From Symsagittifera roscoffensis (Eukaryota; Xenacoelomorpha; Acoela; Convolutidae): a DNA stretch of 64,000 nt. The stretch spans positions 5,875,472 through 5,939,471 of the forward strand of contig NC_087069.1 of NCBI RefSeq assembly GCF_963678635.1. Reading direction: 5' to 3'. Below the pieces are notes generated by a model. The model made no database searches and was not told the DNA's origin. It saw nothing but the letters and a program-made list of their open reading frames with translations. How positions within the stretch are numbered: position 1 is the stretch's first letter; the number at the start of each line of letters is the position of its first letter. This document shows, piece after piece, positions 37,201 to 49,200 of this stretch. A program made the translations under genes and the position numbers.

Positions 37201-40200
37201 GATTTGTATTTCTTGGTGTTGTTAAATTTGGGCGTATTGGTGAAATACTTTGTTGTGTAGTTGTTGTGTGTACAATTTCTTCATTTATGAAGTGTGATGG
37301 TGTCTGGATATCTTGTTGAGTAAGATTCCTAGTTCCATTGAGGTTTTCATTGTGTATAACTGTAGAGTTTAAACTATTATTTTGTGTATCGGGCAAAAAT
37401 GTATTATAGTTTAATGGTGTTGCATCAATGGTTAATGGTATTACTTTTACATAATCTCTTATGTAAGATATCGTACTTATTGCTTGACTTGAGATTGTTT
37501 GTGGGAAGCTTATAAATGCGGGATGAGACCATTCGGGGTCCCAAACATAATCTGATTGTTCTGTGATAGCGGTATCATCGTTCGAGTTTTGGGGTCTAAA
37601 ATGTTTTCTTGCTTGTGCAATTAAATCAATATTGTGTGTGAAATAATCTATTATGAACCATGCCAAAATTTTTTGTAGATCGTGTTTTGTATGTTGTGAA
37701 ACGTCGTCTTTCGTGAAATTTTCTTTAATGATGTTTAAATAACTAGAGAGTAGTGTGATTTCATGTCGTACTCTTAAATGTTTAGATGTTTCTGTCGGTG
37801 AGACATTTGTTATTGGGATTTCGTTTTCTAATATCGAAATATAACTATATATTATTGCGAAAACTTCATTGGTGAATATGGAGTTTGCTCTTTGTGAGTT
37901 ATGATATTGGATGCTTTTTATATATTCTGAAAAAACTTTTGAAAATTCTAAATCAAGATCGTCTGTTTGAATTGTATATTTTCTATTATTATGGTTTGGT
38001 GAGGTGAATTCTATGGAGTAGATTCCATACTGTTGTGTTATGTTGCATATATCTTTTAAGTAGTGGTCTATGATTTGTCTTTTGATTTTTACATCTGGGA
38101 ACTCTGTTTTACATGGACTGATTCCGGGTTCAAATAAATTTAATAGTAAATTTTTGCAAAATATATGCTGTCCTCTATCAGTGGTTGCATCTACTATAAA
38201 AGGAAAGATTTCATCATCATCTGGACTTTCTTCACCTGGAGTGTGCGTTGAGCTCATTTTTTCGTTCGATGACTGTTAATATGTAATTATTAATGTGTCG
38301 AATTGGTTGATTCCAATTGTATAAATGTACTGGTTTGTGTTTATACTGCTTTTTTATTCTTCTTTTTCCTCTTTTTGATGAATTTGAAGTTGTTTCTGAG
38401 TCAGAAAAATATAATTGATCGTGAAGTGGGTAATTTTTATCTATTGATTCTTTTAGTTTGTAAAGTTCGTCTAAACTGTTGGTTTCTGATTCTGAAAATG
38501 CGTTTCGATTTTTTGAAAATCTTTTTCGTGTTATTTGTCTTTGTTTCGTTATTACTTTTCTTTTTAGTGTTTGTCGTTTTGTTCGAATGTATCCAACTGT
38601 TTGTGTATGAGGTGTGATTACAAGGTCGTATTTTTTGTTATCTATTTCACAATTGTGTAAAACGATTGTTTGTTTATTTCCTAGGTTTTTAAATGACATA
38701 AGGTTTAGAATGACGGATGCAAAAGGTTGTTAAATGATTTCTATTTTCTTAAACTGTTAGTTCTTACGAATTTTTGGTTAGCTTAACCTGGGTCTGTTTG
38801 TTCAGGGTTGGAGAGAAAAGTATATCGATTCCGAAGAATGATTTTTTACTTTCTCGTGGCTAGTATAAGTTAAGGTGTTAACTTACTTAATCTTACTTAG
38901 GGGTAGTGATTGTGTTCAAGGGTTGGAGAATAGTAAATCGATCCACAAGGTTCAGGTATAATTAGAACGCGAGTAGTTCGTTAGATACTATTTTAAACTT
39001 ACTAAGTCTAAGATTTATCCTGGGTCTGGTAAGAGGGGGGGTCAAGTGAAGGATGAATAACCGAAGTTCTTCACTGTTTATCCTAATTTGAATGATTAGT
39101 TTTGTTTAAAAATTTCTATTAGTCTTGGGTCTTTAGAAAGGGTTGGGTAGTGAATCGACGTTTGAGGTCGTTAGACACTAATTAAGTGGGTGGGGGAGAA
39201 CAAAGTTGTTCTGTTTGATCCAAGGATAAGCCTTGATGATCAAATTTGAAATTTAATTAAGTAGAAAATGATTTAAGATCCAAGGATAAGCCTTGATGAT
39301 CTGGTTTTAAAATTAGGTGAATTTAAGTTTTAATAAAATTTTAAATGTGTGTAAAGGAAAGATTTAGTGTTTTGATGATATTAGTGGGTTTATGATTGCT
39401 GTTATGTTTTAGATGATGGAGCTGGAACAACAGGATGATTTATGATTACTAACCATTTATTGTCATGCTACTAATTTTTATTTTTTATTTTTCAATAAAT
39501 ATTTTTCAAACATGTTTTGTATATTACTGCAGAGTTTTAGGAAAACGATCTTAGATCTTTTTATCAATCGTTATTGTATATTAATAATTTTGTTTAGCGC
39601 CTGAAATGATTTTGAAGATTAACTTCAAGGTTTTATGTTTGCAAATGAAAATCTAAATTCATTGCCAGTAGTATTCTAAATATAAAAGTTTGTTCTGGTT
39701 TTTGCCTAACTATCATATAACTATATGGCAAGTTTCTACTTTGTCGTATGTCGTCTCTGGTTCGAGGTCTTCTTCCAATTCCGGGTAGTTCTGTTATGGT
39801 TCGGAATATTGGCTCTGATCTATTGAGTCGTAGAGACATTTCGATTAAATTATTGTCGTATAACATTTTGTAAATGTTTTTGTCTAATTTCTAATCTATT
39901 TTTGGTTAATTCTAAGCTATTAAGGTCTTGTTCAAGACTTATGGTCGCACCAGATGAGTTATTACCGAGTTGGTTAACTCATAGAGTAATTTCGGATAGG
40001 GTACACCGTCTGCTCGTCACGCTATCTTATTTTCGGCCGGATAGATTCGTGCAACTTCTTAGTCTAATACCGATCCTAATCTTACTCTTATACTATCTAG
40101 TCTCAGGTTGTTTAACTAGTCTCTGCTAGGCTCAATAGATCTAGGGTATACTGGTTTATTGCGGCTGCTGAAGTGCTCGGGAGAGTCCAACTAATTTCTA

Positions 40201-43200
40201 AGTTAAATTCAAATCTCTCTGGTGCTGAAATTACAAGTAACTTCAGCACTTACAAATAAGTGGGTTGTTAGTTAGATGGATCATGATTGGTTAATATTAA
40301 ATACTTTACATTGGTAAAATATCTAATTTATCCAATCATAAAATATAGTTTAGATCAGGTTCCAATAACTTAAAATTGCAATTCGAGGCTTATAGCTAAA
40401 AGAGTGTGTCTACCTGAAATTGGGTGGAAGTTGGACCCCATTGTGAGGGTGTCGATACAAGACGAACAGAACAGACAGTCTTCTCCCAGTCCCCCCTCAG
40501 CACTCGATCCGTTTTTGTAGCCCCCCATCATTACACTATCGTTGTCACAATCTTCCTCGTTATTATCATTTTGTTTAAGATTATGATTACTATGATTATC
40601 ATTTTTATCGATATTAATTTTTGGCTGCTGCTGCTTCTGCAATTGCTGCTGTAGTGATGATTGTTGCACCTGGATTGGTGCATTGATTGGGTTGTTGAGG
40701 ACATTGCAGCAGAAAGTGCACGAAGTCTTCTTCACTATCTCTATATCTGACTGTGTTGCAGGTGGTTCAGCGGGAAGCAAGGCAACTCGAGGTCGCTCAC
40801 GACACAGCAGGAAGCTGTATTTCTGTATTAAAAAACAAAGAGGTTGACCGGGGAACACAGCGACATGTGTTGATGTGGTCGACTTAAGTGTCGACCTAAT
40901 CGGGATTTATTAGGGGGGAAGGGAGGGGGGTTTGAAAGAGCAGACAGGAACGAGTTTAATCATCTCATAAGTTTCGTCGCTTATCTCTTCTAGGTCGAAC
41001 GATTCTTACAAAAACAAACTAAAACGTTTCAGGTTTAGTTTATCAAATAGTTTTTTGTGGTGAAGTCTCCTCATTCAGCAAATCAACCTATGATAATAAC
41101 GTACGAAAAGTAGCAGGTTATAAATTGGGTATAGTGATAGAGGAAAATGTTCTCGAGAAAGGGGTATATATCCGCGCCCACCATCCCACAAAAAAAGCGC
41201 GTGATAATGCTTTAATTTAATACTACTCGGCTAATGCTTTGTCTGAAAACCGGTTGAAGCGACCCGTGTTGACAAAGGCAAGCCAAAAATTATGTTTCAT
41301 GTATAATTACTAACAGTTATTGTTGACCTGTCAAAGGATGTGACCTTCACTTTCATATTGACATCGTTTCCTTGAAGACTCATTTTCCACTCATTCTTCT
41401 TCAGTTTTTCAACCCCTTTCCCAAATGAAACTGAAGCTTCTTTGTCGTTTGTTTTGGTTCGGATCAAGAGAAAAGTTCTCTTCCACGGCACAGAACAGTA
41501 GAAGTCCTGAAATTTTCCAGATAAGGATTGAATTACTCACTGGACTAAATTTGACTTAATCAGTTTTATACGAAAGGCGCGTATCAATGCAGAGTCCCAA
41601 TTGTTCCAACTGCGTTTGAAATAATTTTTTGATTCATTTTTTCTAGCGTTTTTATAGCTTGTAAGTTTTTTTTTAAATCCGGCTCTTATACCATTCAAAA
41701 TTGAATTGTGGCTCGCGTCGTGATCCAAATTGAGTCAGAAGATACAAAATATCACTTAATTATACCAAATGGGAATGCGGGAAAAAAATTCACAAAAAGT
41801 TTTTTTTTAAATAAATTTTATCTCTTTTTGAGAAAGAAAGAAAGAATTTATTTCTCACTGTTAATGGGAAATAAATTCTTTCTTTCTTTCTCAAAAAAAG
41901 ATAAAATTTATTTTAAAAAAAAACTTTTTGTGAATTTTTTTCCCGCATTCCCATTTGGTATAATTAAGTGATATTTTGTATCTTCTGACTCAATTTGGAT
42001 CACGACGCGAGCCACAATTCAATTTTGAATGGTGTAAGAGCCGGATTTTAAAAAAAACTTACAAGCTATAAAAACGCTAGAAAAAATGAGCGTCAGTATT
42101 TCCCAAATTGGTCAAATTAACACTTTTTAAATTACCATATCTTAGAAAAAATGATCACAGGTGAAATATCTTTTTAAATTTTAAGCACAAAATTGCTAGT
42201 TCAACTAAAACTGCTATTTTAAAAGTTGAACTTATGAAGAAAGTACGACCACCAGCAAAAACGTTCCGTCGTTTTGTTATAAAATTGAAATAATTGTTAT
42301 ACATGAAGTTAGATTTCTTTATGCTTGGTAGTTTTGGCTCTTTTCCACCCTCCCCAAAAATTCAAACTTTCTATATTTTTATATGTTTTACGTGTTATAA
42401 GGACAAAATACGTGACTTTTTCAAATGTGGGGGGGGGGATTGGAAAATTGTTTTCAAACAATTTAGCAAAGCATTTTTGACAAAATTTTTCATAACAACA
42501 AATGTAAGTTATGACTCCTGAGCTTAAAAGTAAAGAAATACATTTCACCTGTGATTATAATTTAGTATTATTTGAAAGTTTGAAAATGCCACTTCAAACA
42601 ATTTGTGATAATAAATACACAATGTATTTCATACAAGTTTTTCCGATCGAGTTGACGCAAGATACTTGGTGCCACTGGCACGAACGGATCTATGATTTTA
42701 TCGAGGGAGTGGGGGCGTATTTTTTGTCAAAAATTTTTTTGGCAGAAACAAAATGGTTTTAAAAGGTGTTCTAAAATTGAAAAAAAAACTGTACTGATGC
42801 AAAAAAAAATTAAAAAATTAAAAAACGTATCAATAACAACTTTTCCCCTTCTTTTAATTGTTATTGAAGTCTCAGTGGTAAACGTTCAGCTTCTTGCCTC
42901 TTCGTGTCTTGCTGGGTTGAAAGGGGGGATGAGTCTCAGTTGAGTCTGTGCGTCAGAGAAGATGATCGAGTCTAGTGATGAGTCACTGCCTGACATGCGC
43001 TCACAAAACACTGAAAATAAATAAGAAAAAAAAATCTTTTAAAAAAAATGGACAGAAACCTTATTTTGAAAAATGCAATTTGCCATTTTTGCATATTTTG
43101 GAGGTAACTTTTAGATTTAAGTGACTTTTAGGTAACCTCAAGTTACTTTTTCAAACAATGAGACAAAAAAATTATTTTGAAAATTCTGCATGAAATTCAA

Positions 43201-46200
43201 AAGCACGACGAAAAAATTGCACGCAAACTTCAGTTGTTATGAGTCTTTTCAATTCTTATATCAGATAATCAAAAAAAACTTTTTGTTGCAACTAAAACTA
43301 GAGACAATCGAAAACAAAAAAAAATAGATAACGAAATGAAAAACGGATAGCAAAAGACAGAAAGAGTATGCAAATCATATTAAAATCATATTGAAAGGTC
43401 GGGAAGTGGCAATCACGCCAAACTTGCAAGAACTAGAAAACATTTTTACCAAAACAATTATGGACTGATGCAAAACAAAACAAAAGAATTTTTTTTTTCA
43501 ATATTAGAAGTTTTTTATTGGGTAAACGCAAAAAGTCTGCTATTATAGGTCAAGGAAAAATAAGAAACTTTAATCGTTTTTTTTTTTGCTAATATAGGAC
43601 ATCATTTGTCTGAAAAAAGTTTAACCTGACATCTTTGTCTAAATTTATCAAGCGATTTCCTCAAAGTTTCTGCTTTCTGAAAACAAGCGAAAAAGAAGTC
43701 TCGTTGATTTTTTGTAAACTTCATACAAAAAATAGTTGTTTTTCTGGGTTGAAGTTATTTGTCAAAAAAACTTTAAAATGCATCAACATAATAAATGACA
43801 AAAAAACGATAAATAAATGTTGGAGCAAACTGTTTTTCCAGACTGATTAAGTTAGCCAAAGTAAAGCCAATTCATAAAAATGGAACACAGAAAAATGTAG
43901 ATAACCATAGTTCAACATCTCTTTTACCAGTTTCAAGCAAGATTTTCAAAAAACTACTCCACAAACGCATTATTGATTTTTGAGATAAATTAATTTTGGT
44001 GTCGGAGCTAATTTTTCTACAGTAAATGTTTTAAATCATTCCTTTGGTCACTTATATTCACTTTTTACTAGTTTGTAATCGTCTACCAACTATTAAGAAT
44101 TCAGCAAACACATGTCTAAACGCTGGCAAAACAGCAAGGAAGCAAAAAGAAAAAAACTTACACCAATACAATAATGATATATCAAAAATAGGAAACAAGT
44201 TAAAAATCAAAAAATTAAATTGGCACCTTGATAAAACAACAAACATAATTTTTGATATAGAAAAATCATAGAAGCAGATAGTTCAAAAAAGAAAAGATGA
44301 TAATTAAAAATGCTTCAATACTAAAACTCTGGGCATTCACAATCGAAAACTTCATGTTCCGCATTGACCTTTTTCGTCAAAAAATGAATAATTTTTTGTC
44401 AATATAGTTTAATTTTGTACGTTTGCTCCTTTATCATCATTATAACTGCTCAAAACTATTTATTTCTCTTTGTTCCTGCGTTTTTTTTCACGTAGCAGAG
44501 AACAGATACTATGAAACTTCAAATGCTAGAAACGTGTTTATAGAAACCAGCTCTGTTAATTGCGAGTTGTTAAATTTACAATTCATTCACCATGTCAATA
44601 ATTGTTACGTTATAACAAAGTTAAATAGTTTTTTCAAAAAAACCTTAAATTTGTTAGGAGGTGCAAATGAGATTATTTTTCCTAATTTATTTGCGCTTTA
44701 GATAAATCGTAATTAATTTGCAAAAGCAGTGGTCGAGTTTTGAGTTTGCTAAAAATTGTTTCAAAGTTTTGTAGACGTGTTTTTCATACTGTACATTTAA
44801 GAATTTCGAAAATAGTTTAAAAAATTTCTAGTTGTTTTACATGTTTTTATGTGCTTTACATAATCCAAGTTTGTTTTGAAAACGAAGCAGTTATGTTTTG
44901 AGTTTACGAAAAAAGCTAGAAAAGTTTGTAGATGAGCTCTTCATACTGTGCATAGAAACATAGCAATTTTTTATACAGTATTTTCTATTTTTGCTAGTAG
45001 TCTAACGTGTTTTTATGGCTGATTATGTAATATTTTATGTAAATCATAAAAAAAATGAGTTCACAATTATTATTTTTGTTTACGTTGCCAATATGAATAC
45101 GGTAAAGTACTTTTTATTCCGAACACTCAAAGTGCCCATTTTTTGTATTTATTTGTGTTTTAGTTTTTTTTTCTTTATTCTGGTATGCACGCAAAACCAG
45201 GTATCAAAAGTAAATCTCAGAAAAGGTAGAGATAAATATCATATCAAAACCTTTGCAGTTGTTACAGATGTTATTGGGTCCCTTATTTTTCTAAAGTTTC
45301 CGCAGCATAGTGAGGAAATTTTTTTTAGTTATTGGGCTAATCATGGAGAAAAAAAGAGCGTTCAGTACTATAGCTCGGAATCATAATGTAAGATTTTTCT
45401 TAATTCCAGGATCCTAAAATTTTGAAGCTACTTTTGGCGCGTTCTTGATTTTTTTTTTATTTTCGATTAATCCTTCATAGAAACCATTTTCAATCTTTAT
45501 AGAAACTTTTTCAATTCTTTTCTATTTTCAACCCACCTCTCAATTTTTATTTTGTAAAAACTATCTTAATTTATCATGATGCATTGAAATTTGACATGAT
45601 GAACAAGCAAACAGCGAACAATTGTGAATAGATATGTTCTTCATACTGTACCTTGTATTGTAACGCGTTTAGCCAAATTACACCTAAAAGACTAATAAGA
45701 AATGCAAAATTGAAATGTTGGTTAGTGGAAAAAAAAAACAATTTTCTTTTATCACTACCTTCGAACTTTTCCTTTAAAGTGTTCTTTTTTACGATAGGCC
45801 GAGGTTATTAAAATTTACATGCGGTCTAATTGGGCCATGCCAATCATATTCCTGAAAAAGGTTGAGGGCTCTTTTTCCTTTTCCCCCCACCTGCAAATTT
45901 TTATATTTGAAGTTACTGTTCACTTTGACCAATTGTCATGAAAAGTGACATGCAGACTAATTAGGCCATGACAAATTTATTTGGTTTTCATAATCAACCT
46001 TGTAAAACCACTCGTTAGACCATAAAGTTCAAGTTTGAGTGAGGTGGGGGGGAAGGAAAAAGAGCCAGGTTGAGGAGGACAACGTCGTGGTTTGTGAATT
46101 GACTCTTTTCAATATCACAGTAATTTTCAGATGAAAAAAGCAAACACCATGACAGCGATAATTAAAACGTAATTTCAAATCACCACCAAGAATGTTTTCC

Positions 46201-49200
46201 TCAATGTGTACAAGGGTCTGATAAAACCAAACCTAGAACATTGTAATCAAGCCTGGCATCCGAAATTGAAAAAAATATGTGAATGTACTAGAAAGTGTCC
46301 AACGGAGTGCAACAAAACTTATCAACGGGTTGAAGTCAAAAGTTAGTGTAAAAGATTGAAAGAACTGGATTTTGCAACTCTGGTGTACCGCGGCAGACGC
46401 AGGACCACGATCGAATAGTAAAAAGCATGCCACGAAAAAAAAATCGGACAGCGATTAGGAGACTTTTTGAATCAAATGAAACAGCTGCAAAGTCAAGACA
46501 ATCAAAGCAGAGCTAGAACCAAAAAAAAAATATTTTTTCGCACAATTTTTTTGCACTAAGAGCAACAACAGACTGGAACAATCCACCCGAGGAGGTTGTC
46601 GCGAAAAACTCAATCAGTTCAAAGCAAAAAACTGGAATCATTTTATACAAAATAAACAGGAGAAGAAACTTATGAGCTGATCACCAGAGGCCTATTGATC
46701 AGTATTCGGTTTGAATTGAACTGACTACATTCGGTCTTCATACTTAAACATGTAAAATTACTCGTTACACCATAAAATTTATATTCATTTGAGGTGGGTA
46801 TGTGGGAGGAAAAAGAGGAATTGGCGTATTCTACTGTTACTATAGACCTATTTATATTCTAGGCTTTCTTTCAGATCTTTTCACAGGCGAACGAGCAAAA
46901 AACATTACAATTTGCAAAAAAAGAACCATTTTTAAATGAATTTTTGTAATCGGAATTTTCTGTGGCATTTTCACAGCATCCTTTGTGCTTTTTTCACAAC
47001 ATCGGCTATACTTGTTATGAATGAAATTGAAAAATTGTGGGGAACCTGTAAAATTTTTTTTAGTTATTGGGCTAATCATGGAGAAAAAAAGAGCGTTCAG
47101 TACTATAGCTCGGAATCATAATGTAAGATTTTTCTTAATTCCAGGATCCTAAAATTTTGAAGCTACTTTTGGCGCGTTCTTGATTTTTTTTTTATTTTCG
47201 ATTAATCCTTCATAGAAACCATTTTCAATCTTTATAGAAACTTTTTCAATTCTTTTCTATTTTCAACCCACCTCTCAATTTTTATTTTGTAAAAACTATC
47301 TTAATTTATCATGATGCATTGAAATTTGACATGATGAACAAGCAAACAGCGAACAATTGTGAATAGATATGTTCTTCATACTGTACCTTGTATTGTAACG
47401 CGTTTAGCCAAATTACACCTAAAAGACTAATAAGAAATGCAAAATTGAAATGTTGGTTAGTGGAAAAAATAAACAATTTTCTTTTATCACTACCTTCGAA
47501 CTTTTCCTTTAAAGTGTTCTTTTTTACGATAGGCCGAGGTTATTAAAATTTACATGCGGTCTAATTGGGCCATGCCAATCATATTCCTGAAAAAGGTTGA
47601 GGGCTCTTTTTCCTTTTCCCCCCACCTGCAAATTTTTATATTTGAAGTTACTGTTCACTTTGACCAATTGTCATGAAAAGTGACATGCAGACTAATTAGG
47701 CCATGACAAATTTATTTGGTTTTCATAATCAACCTTGTAAAACCACTCGTTAGACCATAAAGTTCAAGTTTGAGTGAGGTGGGGGGGAAGGAAAAAGAGC
47801 CAGGTTGAGGAGGACAACGTCGTGGTTTGTGAATTGACTCTTTTCAATATCACATTAATTTTCAGATGAAAAAAGCAAACACCATGACAGCGATAATTAA
47901 AACGTAATTTCAAATCACCACCAAGAATGTTTTCCTCAATGTGTACAAGGGTCTGATAAAACCAAACCTAGAACATTGTAATCAAGCCTGGCATCCGAAA
48001 TTGAAAAAAATATGTGAATGTACTAGAAAGTGTCCAACGGAGTGCAACAAAACTTATCAACGGGTTGAAGTCAAAAGTTAGTGTAAAAGATTGAAAGAAC
48101 TGGATTTTGCAACTCTGGTGTACCGCGGCAGACGCAGGACCACGATCGAATAGTAAAAAGCATGCCACGAAAAAAAAATCGGACAGCGATTAGGAGACTT
48201 TTTGAATCAAATGAAACAGCTGCAAAGTCAAGACAATCAAAGCAGAGCTAGAACCAAAAAAAAAATATTTTTTCGCACAATTTTTTTGCACTAAGAGCAA
48301 CAACAGACTGGAACAATCCACCCGAGGAGGTTGTCGCGAAAAACTCAATCAGTTCAAAGCAAAAAACTGGAATCATTTTATACAAAATAAACAGGAGAAG
48401 AAACTTATGAGCTGATCACCAGAGGCCTATTGATCAGTATTCGGTTTGAATTGAACTGACTACATTCGGTCTTCATACTTAAACATGTAAAATTACTCGT
48501 TACACCATAAAATTTATATTCATTTGAGGTGGGTATGTGGGAGGAAAAAGAGGAATTGGCGTATTCTACTGTTACTATAGACCTATTTATATTCTAGGCT
48601 TTCTTTCAGATCTTTTCACAGGCGAACGAGCAAAAAACATTACCATTTGCAAAAAAAGAACCATTTTTAAATGAATTTTTGTAATCGGAATTTTCTGTGG
48701 CATTTTCACAGCATCCTTTGTGCTTTTTTCACAACATCGGCTATACTTGTTATGAATGAAATTGAAAAATTGTGGGGAACCTGTAAAAATGACCTTTGCA
48801 AAATTTTTAGTGATTTTGTTGTTTAGGCTAGTTGGCTCTTCTCTTATGTCCTTCCTCCTCTTTAGTTTAAAAAAAGGGCTCTTTTCCAGTTTCCTCCCCC
48901 TTTCAAATTCAACTTTGAAAAGCTTATTTAACCTTGTCGTAATGCAATGAAATTTGGCATGGTGAACAAATCAACAACTGTGAACAGATTTGTTCTTCAT
49001 ACTTTACAGCGTAACATCACGCATTTAGCCGTATTAACATACGTAAAACAAACATAAAACTCGGTTTTTTGAAAGGTGGGGGGGAAACTGGAAAATAGCC
49101 AAAAAAAGCTGTTTGGTCACCTGTTCACACTGACACGTTTTAAGGCAGTTTATAGACTCATCATGATATTGTTATCAATGAAATCCAAATGTTTTTTTGA

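Larger units (their letters stand above)
21488..40364 (-). mobile_element. 18.9-kb Ty3/gypsy-like LTR element with env-like and accessory ORFs
   Basis: 410-bp LTRs at both ends differ at one base (position 9 of the plus-strand copies), with 4-bp target duplication ATAA (21484-21487 and 40365-40368). The coding strand is minus. Order 5' to 3': LTR, PBS, 1.25-kb leader, basic ORF of 155 codons, gag-pol of 2740 codons, a 0.6-kb gap, membrane ORFs of 76 and 62 codons, a Met-less 378-codon ORF, an 872-codon membrane glycoprotein-like ORF, a 601-codon ORF, a 1.57-kb 3' untranslated region, LTR. The pol domain order PR-RT-RNaseH-IN places it in Ty3/gypsy. All long ORFs are intact. It lies in sense orientation in intron 4 of the TPR gene. 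Env-bearing gypsy elements are usually well under 10 kb, so the size and ORF number are unusual. Confidence 0.92.
45316..48788. repeat. 1735-bp tandem duplication, copies about 99.8% identical
   Basis: Copy 1 is 45316-47050 and copy 2 is 47051-48785, with a constant offset of 1735. I saw only about three substitutions (for example AAAACAAT/AATAAACAAT, CAGTAATT/CATTAATT, TTACAATTT/TTACCATTT). Each copy holds one family A MITE (45867-46066; 47602-47801), a LINE 3'-end relic and a partial MITE. No transposon terminal signals flank the unit. Confidence 0.9.

Noticed and set aside
41708-41971. 87-codon ORF across the palindrome
   Set aside because: It reads through both arms of an inverted repeat of low complexity; not a gene.
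46233-48168. Two identical 66-codon minus-strand ORFs
   Set aside because: They are antisense to the duplicated LINE relic and identical only because of the tandem duplication.
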